Positions 36,299 through 46,271 of a stretch of DNA of 64,000 bases are shown one piece after another; position 1 is the stretch's first letter, and each line of letters opens with the position of its first letter. The notes beneath the pieces were generated by a model, which was not told the origin of the DNA, did not search any database, and worked only from the letters and a program-made list of their open reading frames with translations. A program made the translations under genes and the position numbers. This stretch comes from Sedimenticola thiotaurini (GTDB lineage Bacteria > Pseudomonadota > Gammaproteobacteria > Chromatiales > Chromatiaceae): the NCBI RefSeq assembly GCF_001007875.1, contig NZ_CP011412.1, positions 558,001 through 622,000 on the forward strand. The letters run 5' to 3'.

Positions 36299-38107
36299 TC
36301 AGGCAGCTGTTTCCTGTTTCCGTTGGCACTCCAGGAACACCGGCTGGCTGCACTGCTGACAGGTCTGGTGGTTCAGTTTGCGGTAGATAGCGCTGATGGC
36401 GTCGGTCTTATTATCGAAAAAGTATTGGGCGCCTATCTGTTTCAGATAACCCCCTTCAGCAAGAAACTGCCAGAGTTCATCTTTCAGACCGTAGACATAC
36501 AGTCCCCCACCGGCTGCTTTGAGTCGTCTGGCCTCCTGAGTCAGCAGTTCCGCTCCCGCCATGTCGATATAGTTGATTCGGGTGGCGATCAGCAGGATGT
36601 GATTGACTCCGTAGCTGGCAGAGATCATCTGCAGTTTAAGCTGTAGATAGCTCACTGATCCGAAATAGATGGAGCGATCCACCCGTACCACCTTCAGTTG
36701 GCGGCACTCCGGCAACGGCTTGGTCTCGATATCGGTAAATGTGCGGCTCTTCTGGGTCTGATCCGGTGCCAGCAAGGTGACTTTGGGCTTGGAGGTCTTG
36801 GCCAGAAAAATAACCAGTGACAGCAGCACGCCGATATAGATGGCGAACTCCAGCTCCAGGAACAGGGTGGAAAAGAAGGTCACCAGAAAAATGGCGGATT
36901 CCGAGCGGCTGGTCTTGAAGATTGCCTGGATATGATGGAAATCCACCAGGTTATAGGCCACCAACAGGATGACACCCCCCATTGCAGCCACCGGCAGGTA
37001 GGCAGTCAAGGGGGCAATGAGCAACACGATGGCCATCAGGATGATGGCTGCAAAAATGGCCGACATGGGGGTCTGGGCCCCTGAATCGTAGTTGATGCCG
37101 GAACGGGTGAACGATCCGGAACCGGCGTAGCTGGAGAAAAAGCTGCCGACAATGTTGGACAGGCCCTGGCCCATGAACTCCTGGTTGCCATCAATGCGCT
37201 GGTTGGAGCGGGTGGCCACCGAGCGGGCGATGGATACCGCCTCTATCAGGCCCAGCAGGGCCACGGCGAACGCCTGAGGGGCCAGCATGCGAATGGTATC
37301 CATGCTGAACTGGGGAGTGGATAGAGGGGGTAACTGGGCCGGGATTTTACCTACCAGGGCAACCTGGTGGGACTCGGCCCCCAGGAACAGGGCGATCAGG
37401 GAACCGACAATCAGGCCCAGCAGCAGATGGGGCATTTTGCTGGACAGACGACGGCTGAACAGGGCCACGGTCAGGGTGGCAAGGGCAATCGCCAGAACAT
37501 AGCCGTTGGTCTGGGTTATGTTCTGGAACAGATGCAGCCAGGTGTCTGCAAAGGAGTGGCCGCCGGCCAGTTCCACTCCCAGTACATGTTTCATCTGGCT
37601 GGTGGCGATCAGGATGGCGGCTGCCGCCGTAAATGCCACCACCACGGTGTGGGAGACAAAGTTGACCAGCGCCCCCAGACGCGCGACACCGAACGCGAAC
37701 TGGTATATGCCGGCCAGAAAAGTCATGGTGAGTACCAGTTGAATAAACTCGGGTGTGCCCGGAGTGGCGTGTTGACTGATGGAAGAGAAGACCACGATTG
37801 AAATAGCGGTGGTCGGTCCGGAAACCAGGTGCCTTGAAGAGCCGAACAGGGCCGCGATGATCGGCGTGATCATGGCGGTGTAGAGACCGTACTGGGGCGG
37901 CATCCCGGCGATGGTGGCGAAGGCCACACCCTGCGGCAGCACCACCACTGCACCGGTTAATCCCGCCATCAGATCCTGCTGCAGGGTCCGGCGGGAAACA
38001 CCGGGTAACCACTGCAGGAAAGGTAGCAGCAGTAACAGCCGTTGCGGAAGTGATGGCAGCCCTGCTGTTCCAGCGAAGGTGTTGGAGTTTCCGAATACTG
38101 TTTTCAT
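36299..38107 (-). CDS. SulP family anion transporter with STAS domain
   Basis: A 602-residue membrane protein. About 10-14 membrane segments span residues 25-430, starting with DLMAGLTGAVVVLPQGVAFATIAG, the SulP signature, and VSGPTTAISIVVFSS. The cytoplasmic STAS domain follows (about 455-565, with INYIDMAGAELLTQEARRL). An unusual tail TCQQCSQPVFLECQ contains three cysteines that could bind a metal. SulP proteins carry sulfate, bicarbonate or dicarboxylates; the substrate here is not decided. Its start overlaps the end of the small membrane protein gene by 4 bases (ATGA). Confidence 0.9.
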   Translation of the reverse strand: MKTVFGNSNTFAGTAGLPSLPQRLLLLLPFLQWLPGVSRRTLQQDLMAGLTGAVVVLPQGVAFATIAGMPPQYGLYTAMITPIIAALFGSSRHLVSGPTTAISIVVFSSISQHATPGTPEFIQLVLTMTFLAGIYQFAFGVARLGALVNFVSHTVVVAFTAAAAILIATSQMKHVLGVELAGGHSFADTWLHLFQNITQTNGYVLAIALATLTVALFSRRLSSKMPHLLLGLIVGSLIALFLGAESHQVALVGKIPAQLPPLSTPQFSMDTIRMLAPQAFAVALLGLIEAVSIARSVATRSNQRIDGNQEFMGQGLSNIVGSFFSSYAGSGSFTRSGINYDSGAQTPMSAIFAAIILMAIVLLIAPLTAYLPVAAMGGVILLVAYNLVDFHHIQAIFKTSRSESAIFLVTFFSTLFLELEFAIYIGVLLSLVIFLAKTSKPKVTLLAPDQTQKSRTFTDIETKPLPECRQLKVVRVDRSIYFGSVSYLQLKLQMISASYGVNHILLIATRINYIDMAGAELLTQEARRLKAAGGGLYVYGLKDELWQFLAEGGYLKQIGAQYFFDNKTDAISAIYRKLNHQTCQQCSQPVFLECQRKQETAA

Positions 38108-38436
38108 TGTTTCATGTGCGCCCGTTCAAAACTGCCGCCATCGCAGACGATCTTGATGCCTCTGGTTGGTGGTGGGGATCTCTTTTCCAGAATGAATGAG
38201 CCACCATCAAATGACTGGTCGGGTTTCAGGATGGCTGGCGTAGCAGGGTTCAGTCTGTTTACCCGGTCGAGAACAGAGAAGCCTAACGTCACTGCCAGTA
38301 GCAGCAGGACGAACTGACCGGTGCTCAGTTCAAGCGCCGCCAGGATGATCAGTAGAGCCAGTAACCCGTAACGGACCGGGATGGAACGCAAGCCGTGGGG
38401 CAGGCGTGTATCGGGATGGGCATGAAGATACTGCAT
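38104..38436 (-). CDS. Small membrane protein of unknown function, coupled to SulP
   Basis: A 110-residue protein with two hydrophobic stretches (about residues 22-52, YGLLALLIILAALELSTGQF then VLLLLAVTLGFSVL) and a hydrophilic C-terminal half. No family recognised. Its stop lies within ATGA that starts the SulP gene, so they are one operon and could form a complex. The N-terminus (MQYLHAHPDTRLPHGLRSIP) is proline- and histidine-rich. Confidence 0.65.
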   Translation of the reverse strand: MQYLHAHPDTRLPHGLRSIPVRYGLLALLIILAALELSTGQFVLLLLAVTLGFSVLDRVNRLNPATPAILKPDQSFDGGSFILEKRSPPPTRGIKIVCDGGSFERAHMKQ

Positions 38437-38614
38437 GATTGATCCTGCTGCATAATTGCTGTCTGACGGGATGGCGGGAGGCTCTGCCCCCGTCTTCCAC
38501 TACCGCTGTTCCTGATCCGCTACAGCACCTCTCCGGCGATCCGGAAGATATCGGTCTGGCAGATAGTCAGCCCGATTCCTTATGGGCGCCGATTGAGTGA
38601 AGTGGGAACAAGAG

Positions 38615-38637
38615 GCCCCTCACGAAGTGGGAGGGGC
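38615..38637 (-). terminator. Hairpin downstream of the histidine kinase gene
   Basis: GCCCCTC (38615-38621) pairs with GAGGGGC (38631-38637). On the minus strand the stem is followed by CTCTTGTTCC, only partly T-rich. It lies about 110 bases past the kinase stop and before the SulP operon. The rest of 38437-38746 shows no gene. Confidence 0.5.
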
Positions 38638-38746
38638 AGGGGGATTACTACCCGGCATTTGCTCGTGACAAACCTTATCGGTTTGCTGGTATAGGGATTG
38701 GATAGAAAATGTTAAAGGAGTGTATAGGAGTGGGTTGTCAGTCTAA

Positions 38747-40024
38747 TTACCCGGCAGCGGGGGCCAGGTTAAGCTGTGCCCGGGTACCACCATCCGGGTG
38801 GTTTTCCAGGGAGATATGCCAGCCTTCATGCTGACACAATCGCCATACCAGCGACAACCCCAGCCCTGCTCCACTGCTTTTATCACTCCGTACGTAGGGT
38901 TTAAACAGTTCAGACGGGTTGGCCTGCTCCAGTCCCGGACCGGAATCGGTGATGCAGAGCGTCTCATTATCCAGGGTGATCCGTATCTCGCCCTGTTCGG
39001 TAAAGCTCAGGGCGTTGCGTAACAGATTACCCACCACCATGGAGAGGATGGCATGGTCCACCCGCCTCTCTGATGGGTGCACCACCTCCAGTATGACCTC
39101 CACCGGTTTGTGACGGAACAGGGTGCGATAGCGCTCGATCACCTCTTCGATCACGCTCTGCAGATCCTCGTCGACAGATGGGCGATGGGAGTCACCCTGC
39201 TCCCGGGAGAGCGCCAGCAGAGCAGCGGATATCTCTCCCATCTCGGTGGCTGCACGGGAAATGCGGGTCACACGATTCCTGTTTTTCTCATCCAGTGTGG
39301 TATCCAGCATCATCAGCTCGGTGGCGCCATTGATCACCGCAATCGGGGTGCGCAGTTCGTGGCTGACATCCCCGGTAAACAGCCGTTCCCGTTCAATGAA
39401 ATCGTGCAGTCGTTTCAGGTAGGTGTCGAAGTCGCCCGCCAGCTGGTGAATCTCCACCCAGGGGAACTCCCGGGCCAGAGTGGTGGGTTCATCTTCCGGG
39501 TGCAGTTGTGCCACCCGACGCGCCAGTTCGGTTACCGGCGCGATGATGAGCGCCGCCAGCCAACGTCCGGCCAGTGCCGATATGAGTGTCACCACCAGCA
39601 CACTGGCGGATAGCAGGATCAGGAAACTGGTCTCCCGCTGGTGTAGTGCACTGGTGTCGTAGAGTACGACAAAGCGCTGTTCCTCTACCTCTCTGACAGC
39701 GGCGCGATAATCGGTGCTGTCTATTTTTACATTGTGGAATCCCGGTGCCAGAGTCCTGATCTCGTCGGGAATCGGGCGGGTGCCCCCTTCCGCCGCCACC
39801 ACGTAGGCCCGGATGGTGGCGGTGTGTTCCGGCAGGGAGAAGGGGTTGCGTTGACGACGGGCTACGTAGTCATCCAGCTCCGCCGTCAGGGTCTCATCAA
39901 TCAGGTGTGCTTCCAGATCGTGGGAGGCGAAATAGATCGTGGTGGCCAGTGCCAGGCTGACCACCGCGCCGAACAGGGCCAGGGTGATGGCCACCCGGTT
40001 GCGCAGTGTCCAGCTACCGGCCAT
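38747..40024 (-). CDS. Two-component sensor histidine kinase
   Basis: A 425-residue membrane kinase. TM1 is at about residues 8-28 and TM2 near 145-165, framing a periplasmic region of about 115 residues. HAMP-like linker, dimerisation/phospho-acceptor motif DVSHELRTPI with H222, then a catalytic domain with NLLRNALSF (N box), ITDSGPGL (G1) and GAGLGLSLVWRL (G2). I chose ATG 40024, which overlaps the end of the response regulator gene by 11 bases; a longer frame to 40192 runs antisense-free but through the regulator and looks spurious. With the adjacent regulator it forms a complete pair. The signal is unknown; no metal-binding motif stands out in the sensor region. Confidence 0.9.
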   Translation of the reverse strand: MAGSWTLRNRVAITLALFGAVVSLALATTIYFASHDLEAHLIDETLTAELDDYVARRQRNPFSLPEHTATIRAYVVAAEGGTRPIPDEIRTLAPGFHNVKIDSTDYRAAVREVEEQRFVVLYDTSALHQRETSFLILLSASVLVVTLISALAGRWLAALIIAPVTELARRVAQLHPEDEPTTLAREFPWVEIHQLAGDFDTYLKRLHDFIERERLFTGDVSHELRTPIAVINGATELMMLDTTLDEKNRNRVTRISRAATEMGEISAALLALSREQGDSHRPSVDEDLQSVIEEVIERYRTLFRHKPVEVILEVVHPSERRVDHAILSMVVGNLLRNALSFTEQGEIRITLDNETLCITDSGPGLEQANPSELFKPYVRSDKSSGAGLGLSLVWRLCQHEGWHISLENHPDGGTRAQLNLAPAAG

Positions 40025-40694
40025 CGGGCCCACAGAGCTGATAACCCATGCCACGAATGGTGTGTAGCAGGGGCGGTTCAAAATGGCGGTCGATAGCCGC
40101 GCGCAGGGCGTGCATATGGGCGCGCAGGGTATCACTGTCCGGTGGATCGTCTCCCCATATCTCCCGTTCGATCTCCATCCGGCGCACCACACCTGGTGAA
40201 CGGCGCATCAGCAGGGCGAGTATTTTCAGCGGAATAGGGGCCAGCTCTATACGCTGACCATTGCGCTCCACGCGCAAAGTGTCGGGATCGAACCGCAGGT
40301 CTTCAACCTCCAGGCGGCGTTGGGCCATTTCGCTGCGGCTGCGTCGGGAGAGTGCCCCGAGGCGGGCGGCGAGTTCCGGTAGTGCAAAGGGTTTGACCAG
40401 ATAATCATCGGTGCCGCTGGCGAATCCCTCCAGCTTGTCTTGCAGGGTGTCCCGGGCGGTAAGCATCAGCACCGGGGTGTCATGCCCCTCCCGACGCAAC
40501 CGGCTGCAGACCTCCAGTCCGTCCATGCCCGGCAGGGTCAGGTCGAGGATGATGACGTCATAACTGTTATCCAGTGCGAACCCGAGACCACTCAACCCGT
40601 TATAGGCGATATCCACGATGTGCCCCTGGGATTCGAGAAACTCACACAGGTTCTCTATCAGGTCGGGATTGTCTTCAATCAGCAGCAGATACAT
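40014..40694 (-). CDS. OmpR-family response regulator
   Basis: A 226-residue regulator: receiver domain (residues 1-118) with acidic pair E7-D8, phosphorylation site D51 in LDLTLPGMDG and K100 in LVKPFALPE, then a winged-helix DNA-binding domain (about 130-225). It belongs to the same operon as the kinase at 38747. No target promoter is evident in the window. Confidence 0.92.
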   Translation of the reverse strand: MYLLLIEDNPDLIENLCEFLESQGHIVDIAYNGLSGLGFALDNSYDVIILDLTLPGMDGLEVCSRLRREGHDTPVLMLTARDTLQDKLEGFASGTDDYLVKPFALPELAARLGALSRRSRSEMAQRRLEVEDLRFDPDTLRVERNGQRIELAPIPLKILALLMRRSPGVVRRMEIEREIWGDDPPDSDTLRAHMHALRAAIDRHFEPPLLHTIRGMGYQLCGPDGR

Positions 40695-40765
40695 GGGTTA
40701 ACTTTACCACTCCTGTTTTCTCTTGGCATGGCTTTAACCATTCGGCAGACGCTCCCGATGCAGGT

Positions 40766-43090
40766 TCAGAACAGCGTCAGCTGGTCAGCAGTGATCCGTC
40801 TGAAGCTGTCGTCCAGAAAGTGCAGGATGCCGTCGGCCACCGGTTCTATCTGGCGGTCGATATAGTGCTGGTAGTCGATCGGGCTGCCGCTTCGGCCACT
40901 GAAATAGTGCTCCGCCGGTTCCGGGCCGTTCAGAGTGATCAGGTAACTGACCGTGCGTCCCGGTTTATCCAGCTTTCTGGCCGCCTGCACATGGGGCGGT
41001 ACATTCCGCTGGTAGTCGTCCAGTTTGCGCCGCAACCGTTTCCGGTAGACCAGCTCCCGATCCAGCTCACCCCGTTTCAGCTGCTCTACTAGGTCGCTGA
41101 TATAGGCTTCGTAGGGTTCCTGGAAAAAGATCCGCCGGTAGAGTTCGCGCTGAAAGCGCTGGGCCAGGGGGGTCCAGTCGCTGCGTACACTCTCCAGCCC
41201 CTTGAACACCAGCTCATACTCGCCCTGGACATTGCGGATGACACCCGCATAGCGTTTCTTGCTACCGGTTTCGGTGCCGCGGATGGTGGGCATGATGAAC
41301 TGGATGAAGTGAGTTTCATACTCGATCTCCAGGGCCGACTGAACGCGAAACTCCCGGGCGATGGTGTCGTTCCACCAGCTATTCAGCTCCCGGGCCAGCT
41401 GGCGCCCGGTTGCATCGGCCCGGGCCTCATCGTAGCCCTCGCCGAGCAGCACAAACACCGAGTCGGTATCACCGTAGATGACCGGATAACCGGCCGCCTC
41501 CAGCCAGTCGCGGCTGCGGGTGATGATTTCGTGGCCACGCCGGGTGATGCTGCTGGCGAGTCGGGGATCGTAGAAACGGCAGCCGCTGGATCCGAGCACG
41601 CCGTAGAAAGAGTTCATGATAATCTTGATTGCCTGGGAGAGTGCCTTGTCCTGGCGCCGCTTGGCCTCGTCCCGGCTGGCCCAGAGCCGGGAGATGATGC
41701 CCGGCAGTAGATGGCGTTCCCGGGCGAAGCGGGCCTCCAGGAAGCCGGGGATCGGATCGTCACCGGGAAACGCCATACCCAGGGGATCTATGCGAAAAGT
41801 GCGGATGATGCTGGGATACAGGCTTTTGAAATCCAGCACCAGTACATTCTGGTAGAGACCGGGCTGGGAGTCCATCACGTAGCCGCCGGGACTGGTCTGG
41901 GAGTGGTGAAAGGCGCCGATGTCATGGGCCACTACCCCCTCACGGTGCAGCAGCGGCAGGTAGAGATTATCGAATGCCGCTACCGACCCCCCCTGGCGTC
42001 CCAGGGAGAGGCCGGTCATGGTGGCGCGCTGGCGGACAAAGTTGATCAGGTCGGTCTGCTGGAAGATATCCTCCACCAGGCGGCAGTCCTCCAGGTTGTA
42101 GGCGGCCAGAGCGGGGCGATCCTCCCGGAACTGGCGCTGAATCTCGGCCAGTTTATCCTGGCTGCCACTGATCAGCTTCTTACGCCCCAGCAGTTTTTCC
42201 GCCACATGGTCAAGGGCGAAACTGTCGAAAGACCAGAAGGCGGCGCGCAGATTGTCGATGCCGTCCAGGGCCACCCGGCCGGGAATGCTGGCAATCCTGG
42301 CCTGCCCGCTCTGTTGTGGCTGGAGAATGGTAGCCTGTTCGCCGCCCCGACCCAGGGTGAAGGGGATATGGTGGGCGCGGCAGCGTCGCTCCAGATAGTC
42401 CAGGTCGAAGTTGATCAGGTTCCAGCCCAGGATCAGGTCCGGGTCCAACTGTTGCATCTGTTGCAGAAACTCCCGCAGCAGTTGCGCCTCGTCCCTGACC
42501 CAATGGATCGGCAGGTCGCTGGGCCAGTCAGAGGCTTCCCCCTGCATCAGAATCCGTCTCACGCCGGGGCCACAGAAGGCGATGGAAAGTACCTGGTTGG
42601 CACTGCCGTCGGTTTCGATATCAAGGCTCAGGTAACTGAGTTCCGGCTGGTATTCAATGGGTTGTATACGGGGGTTGATCAGCTCCAGATAACCGTTACG
42701 CTGTCGCGGGTTGCCGGTTACCTGCATGGGGGCGGTGACAAAACGCTCCATCAGAAAACGGTCCACCACCTTGATATCCGACTCCAGCAACAGGGTACTG
42801 CTACCGGCGGTTCGCTCACGTAACTGCTGCAACTGGCGCTGCTGTTGGAAATAGAGTCCATCCACCGGTTGACCCTGCATGTCGGTCAACTGCAGCGGTT
42901 TGCGTTCCACCCGCACCCCATCCAGGGGCAGGGCAGTGTCCCGTGCAATAAAACAGACCGCCTTCTGATCGGGATAGATCAGCCGCAATGGTCCGGACGC
43001 TGAATGGGCCCAGAATTGCAGTTCTATCCCGTTCGCTCCGTCACGCCAGTGACGGGTGAGCAGGAACGCCTTGTATTGCGCCGGATTCAT
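40766..43090 (-). CDS. polB: DNA polymerase II (family B)
   Basis: A 774-residue family B polymerase with 3'-5' exonuclease. The N-terminal LLTRHWRDGANGIEL resembles E. coli Pol II. Exo I motif D157-x-E159 in SLDIETDG; polymerase motif A DFKSLYPSIIRTFRIDPLG near 415; motif C YGDTDSVFV near 540. The length agrees with Pol II (783). It replicates past damage in the SOS response of enterobacteria. Its ATG overlaps the stop of the YbbP-like gene in ATGA, an unexpected operon partner. No LexA box was recognised upstream because the upstream DNA is coding. Confidence 0.94.
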   Translation of the reverse strand: MNPAQYKAFLLTRHWRDGANGIELQFWAHSASGPLRLIYPDQKAVCFIARDTALPLDGVRVERKPLQLTDMQGQPVDGLYFQQQRQLQQLRERTAGSSTLLLESDIKVVDRFLMERFVTAPMQVTGNPRQRNGYLELINPRIQPIEYQPELSYLSLDIETDGSANQVLSIAFCGPGVRRILMQGEASDWPSDLPIHWVRDEAQLLREFLQQMQQLDPDLILGWNLINFDLDYLERRCRAHHIPFTLGRGGEQATILQPQQSGQARIASIPGRVALDGIDNLRAAFWSFDSFALDHVAEKLLGRKKLISGSQDKLAEIQRQFREDRPALAAYNLEDCRLVEDIFQQTDLINFVRQRATMTGLSLGRQGGSVAAFDNLYLPLLHREGVVAHDIGAFHHSQTSPGGYVMDSQPGLYQNVLVLDFKSLYPSIIRTFRIDPLGMAFPGDDPIPGFLEARFARERHLLPGIISRLWASRDEAKRRQDKALSQAIKIIMNSFYGVLGSSGCRFYDPRLASSITRRGHEIITRSRDWLEAAGYPVIYGDTDSVFVLLGEGYDEARADATGRQLARELNSWWNDTIAREFRVQSALEIEYETHFIQFIMPTIRGTETGSKKRYAGVIRNVQGEYELVFKGLESVRSDWTPLAQRFQRELYRRIFFQEPYEAYISDLVEQLKRGELDRELVYRKRLRRKLDDYQRNVPPHVQAARKLDKPGRTVSYLITLNGPEPAEHYFSGRSGSPIDYQHYIDRQIEPVADGILHFLDDSFRRITADQLTLF

Positions 43091-45579
43091 GTGCGGTTTT
43101 GCAGCACCCGCAAGGGGGGATGAACAGTCAGGGGCCAGGTGGCCAATACGCCGGCCATACCGATAGCGAGTCCGCTGCCCAGGATACCCACGATGGCGAT
43201 CGAGGCGCTGGGACGGAAGGTGAACCCAAACACTTCGGTGGCGACGAACCAGCCGGTGGCGGTGGCACAGACACTGGCCAGGGCGCCGGCCAGCAGACCC
43301 AGGGTGACGAACTCAATTCCGGCCGCCTGGAGCAGTCCCCGGCGCTGCATGCCCAAGGTGCGCAGCACCACCGACTCCTGCTGGCGATGTTCCCGGCTCG
43401 CCTGAATGCCGGTATAGAGCATCAGCAGGCCGGCGGCCAGGGTGAACAGGAATACGTACTCCACCGCCAGGGAGCCACGCTGCATGATTTCACGGATCTG
43501 CTGCATGATGGCACTCACATCGATAATAGTGACGGAGGGGAACTGTTTAACCAGTTGCGCCAGTATCCCTTCCTGGCCCGGTGGCAGGTAGAAGCTGGTG
43601 ATGTAGTTGGTGGGGTGATCCCGCAGCAGGGCGGGGGTGCCGATTACAAAAAAGTTGGGTTGGAACGAATCCCACTGCACCTGGCGCAGATTGGCCACTG
43701 TCGCTTCGATCGGCACCCCGGCCAGATCGAAACTGAGCTTGTCGCCCAGCCGGATACCCAGGTTTTCGGCAATACCCGTCTCCACCGAGAAGAACCGGGC
43801 ATCCGGATCCGTGGCGTCCCACCACTGGCCGGCTACAATCCGGTTGTCTGCCTGGGGCTCAGTTGCCCAGGAGAGGTTGAATTCCCGCTCCACCAGTCGT
43901 TGGGCGCGATCGTCCTGATACTGTTCGGGTGATACCGGGCTGCCGTTGATCCGGGTGAGACGGGCCCGCAGCATGGGGTAGATGCCGGCCTGCGCGATCT
44001 CCTGCTGCTGGAAGAAGTCGCCCAGGGCCTCTACATCTTCCGGCTGGATGTTAATCAGGAAGTGGTTGGGTGCCTGATCCGGAATGGTCCGTTGCCAGGC
44101 ATCCAGCAGATCCATGCGGATAATGCCCAGCAGCAGCATGGCAAGAATACCCAGGCCGAAGCCGGTCAGTTGCAGGGCGGTCATGGCCGGATCCCGCAAC
44201 AGTCCGGCCAGCCCCTGACGCCACAGGGTGCCACCGTGCTGGCGCAACGGTCTGAGCATACGGATCAGCAGCCAGGCCGCCAGCAACAGCAGGAGAACCG
44301 TTCCGAGTGTGCCAAGCAGCACCCAGCCGGCCAGGGTGGCATCGCCGGCCTGCCAGCGCATCAGCAGTGCCATGGCGCCGATGGCACAGAGGGTCAGCAG
44401 CCAGGTACTGGCCGGTGGTGCGCCCAGGTCACGTCGCAGCACCCGCAACGGGGGGACGGCACCCAATCGCAAAGCCGGCGGCAGGGTAAAACCGATCAGG
44501 GTGATCATGCCGGTACCCAGACCCACCAGTAGCGGCCAGGGGCTGGGGGGTGGCAGGGTGCCACCAAACCAGTCGCTCAACAGACCGGCCAGCAGGTATT
44601 GGGCCATCCAGCCGACCCCGATACCCAGCAGACTTGCCAGCAGCCCGAGCAGTAGCAGACGTAGCGACAACACCTGCAGTATCATTGCCTGGCTGGCACC
44701 CAGGCAGCGCATGATGGCGCTGGTGTCCGACTGGCGTTCAACAAACCGCCGGGTGGCCAGGGCCACGGTGGCACCCGCCACCAGCACCGCCACCAGGGCA
44801 GCCAGACTGAGAAAACGACTGCCCCGTTCCAGGGTTTTCCGAAGTTCAGGACGGGCACTGCTCAGGTGCTCCAGCCGTACCCCGCGGGGCAGCTGTGACT
44901 GGCTCCAGCTCTGGAATGCCTCCACCTGGGCCTGGTCGCCGGCCACCAGCAGGCGATAACGTACCCGGCTGGCCGGAGTGACCAGTCCGGTTTTCGGAAT
45001 GTCTTCCAGCGCGATCAGCACTTCCGGTCCGAGCCGAAAAAAGCTGTTGCCGAGGGCCGAGTCCCGACTCAGAATCTGTTCCAGGGTGAACTCCGCTTCC
45101 CCCAGTGAGACCTGTTCGCCCGGTTGTATGCCCAGGGCGGCCATCAGCCGCGCTTCGCCCCACAGATTACCCGGAGCCGGCGGTCGGTTGATGCGCTGCT
45201 CCTCGGCACCCGGTTGGTTGCGGGTTCGCAACTCACCGCGCAACGGGTATTCGCGGCTGACCGCCTTGACCTCCACCAGCTGGGTTTCATCCCGATGCAT
45301 GATCACGCTGGGAAAACTGAGGGTGTGGGCGGTACGCAGACCAGCGGATCGGGCCTGCTGTTCGAACTGTTCCGGTAACGGGCGGCTGCTGGAGAGTACC
45401 AGGTCGGCGGCCATCACCTGATTGGCTTGCAGGACCATGGCCTGCTCCACCCGATCCGTGAAGAAACCCACTGCCGTCACCGCCGATACGGCAATGATCA
45501 ACGCCAGCACCAACAGACGCAGTTCACCGCTGCGCCAATCCCGGCGCAGAAATCGCAGGGCCAGCAACAGCGTATTCAT
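43087..45579 (-). CDS. ABC exporter permease, YbbP/FtsX family
   Basis: An 830-residue permease with two FtsX cores. The start is NTLLLALRFLRRDWRSGELRLLVLALIIAVSAVTAVGFF, the first membrane helix. Groups of hydrophobic helices lie near 260-470 and 710-820, with large periplasmic regions between. It pairs with the YbbA ATPase, whose stop it overlaps by 4 bases. This YbbA-YbbP exporter divergent from tesA is conserved in gammaproteobacteria; its cargo is unknown, possibly lipid- or peptide-related. Confidence 0.88.
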   Translation of the reverse strand: MNTLLLALRFLRRDWRSGELRLLVLALIIAVSAVTAVGFFTDRVEQAMVLQANQVMAADLVLSSSRPLPEQFEQQARSAGLRTAHTLSFPSVIMHRDETQLVEVKAVSREYPLRGELRTRNQPGAEEQRINRPPAPGNLWGEARLMAALGIQPGEQVSLGEAEFTLEQILSRDSALGNSFFRLGPEVLIALEDIPKTGLVTPASRVRYRLLVAGDQAQVEAFQSWSQSQLPRGVRLEHLSSARPELRKTLERGSRFLSLAALVAVLVAGATVALATRRFVERQSDTSAIMRCLGASQAMILQVLSLRLLLLGLLASLLGIGVGWMAQYLLAGLLSDWFGGTLPPPSPWPLLVGLGTGMITLIGFTLPPALRLGAVPPLRVLRRDLGAPPASTWLLTLCAIGAMALLMRWQAGDATLAGWVLLGTLGTVLLLLLAAWLLIRMLRPLRQHGGTLWRQGLAGLLRDPAMTALQLTGFGLGILAMLLLGIIRMDLLDAWQRTIPDQAPNHFLINIQPEDVEALGDFFQQQEIAQAGIYPMLRARLTRINGSPVSPEQYQDDRAQRLVEREFNLSWATEPQADNRIVAGQWWDATDPDARFFSVETGIAENLGIRLGDKLSFDLAGVPIEATVANLRQVQWDSFQPNFFVIGTPALLRDHPTNYITSFYLPPGQEGILAQLVKQFPSVTIIDVSAIMQQIREIMQRGSLAVEYVFLFTLAAGLLMLYTGIQASREHRQQESVVLRTLGMQRRGLLQAAGIEFVTLGLLAGALASVCATATGWFVATEVFGFTFRPSASIAIVGILGSGLAIGMAGVLATWPLTVHPPLRVLQNRT

Positions 45580-46271
45580 CGGCCACCCACCAGGCGGCCG
45601 CTCTCGATCCGCAGGCGATGGTCACAGCGGGCTGCCAGCTGTTCATCGTGGGTGACCAGCAGCAGTGCCGCACCGGTCTTCTCCCGCATCTGGAACAGCA
45701 GGTCGATAATGTGGCTGCCGGTGGCCTGGTCAAGACTGCCGGTTGGCTCATCGGCAAACAGCAGCCGGGGGCCGGGGGCGAAGGCACGGGCGATGGCCAC
45801 CCGTTGCTGTTCGCCGCCGGAGAGCTGTCCGGGGTAGTGGTGCAGGCGATCCGCCAGACCCACCTGGCGCAGCGCCTCGGTGGCACCTGCCGCCGGTTGT
45901 GCGGTACCGGCCAGCTCCAGTGGCAGCATGACATTTTCCAGGGCAGTCATACCGGGTAGCAGTTGAAAAGACTGGAATACAAATCCGACTCTGCCGGCCC
46001 GCAGTGCGGCGCGCTGGTCTTCACTCAGCGCATTGAGGGACTTGCCAAACAGTTCGATGTCGCCGCTGCTGGTCTCATCCAGACCGGCCAGCAGCCCGAG
46101 CAGGGTGGATTTACCCGAACCGGATGCCCCCAGAATGGCGGCTACCTCGCCGCTGGCCAGTTGCAGGGAGATGTCCTGCAGAATGGTCAGGGTGCCGCCC
46201 GGCGCATTGACCTGTTTTCCTACGCCGGTAGCCTTTACCAATATGTCATCTGGGTTATGATCTGTATCCAT
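45576..46271 (-). CDS. ybbA: ABC exporter ATP-binding protein, YbbA
   Basis: A 231-residue ATPase of the LolD/MacB class. Walker A GASGSGKSTLLGLLAGLD near residue 42-55, signature LSGGEQQRVAIARAF near 143-157, Walker B LLFADEPTGSLD and switch LVTHDEQLA. Its ATG and the tesA ATG overlap in CATG, so the two genes share start-codon bases on opposite strands. The permease gene follows with a 4-base overlap. Confidence 0.92.
   Translation of the reverse strand: MDTDHNPDDILVKATGVGKQVNAPGGTLTILQDISLQLASGEVAAILGASGSGKSTLLGLLAGLDETSSGDIELFGKSLNALSEDQRAALRAGRVGFVFQSFQLLPGMTALENVMLPLELAGTAQPAAGATEALRQVGLADRLHHYPGQLSGGEQQRVAIARAFAPGPRLLFADEPTGSLDQATGSHIIDLLFQMREKTGAALLLVTHDEQLAARCDHRLRIESGRLVGGR

Noticed and set aside
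40766-43090. SOS control of the DNA polymerase II gene
   Set aside because: The upstream DNA is the coding end of the YbbP-like gene and I could not find a convincing LexA box.
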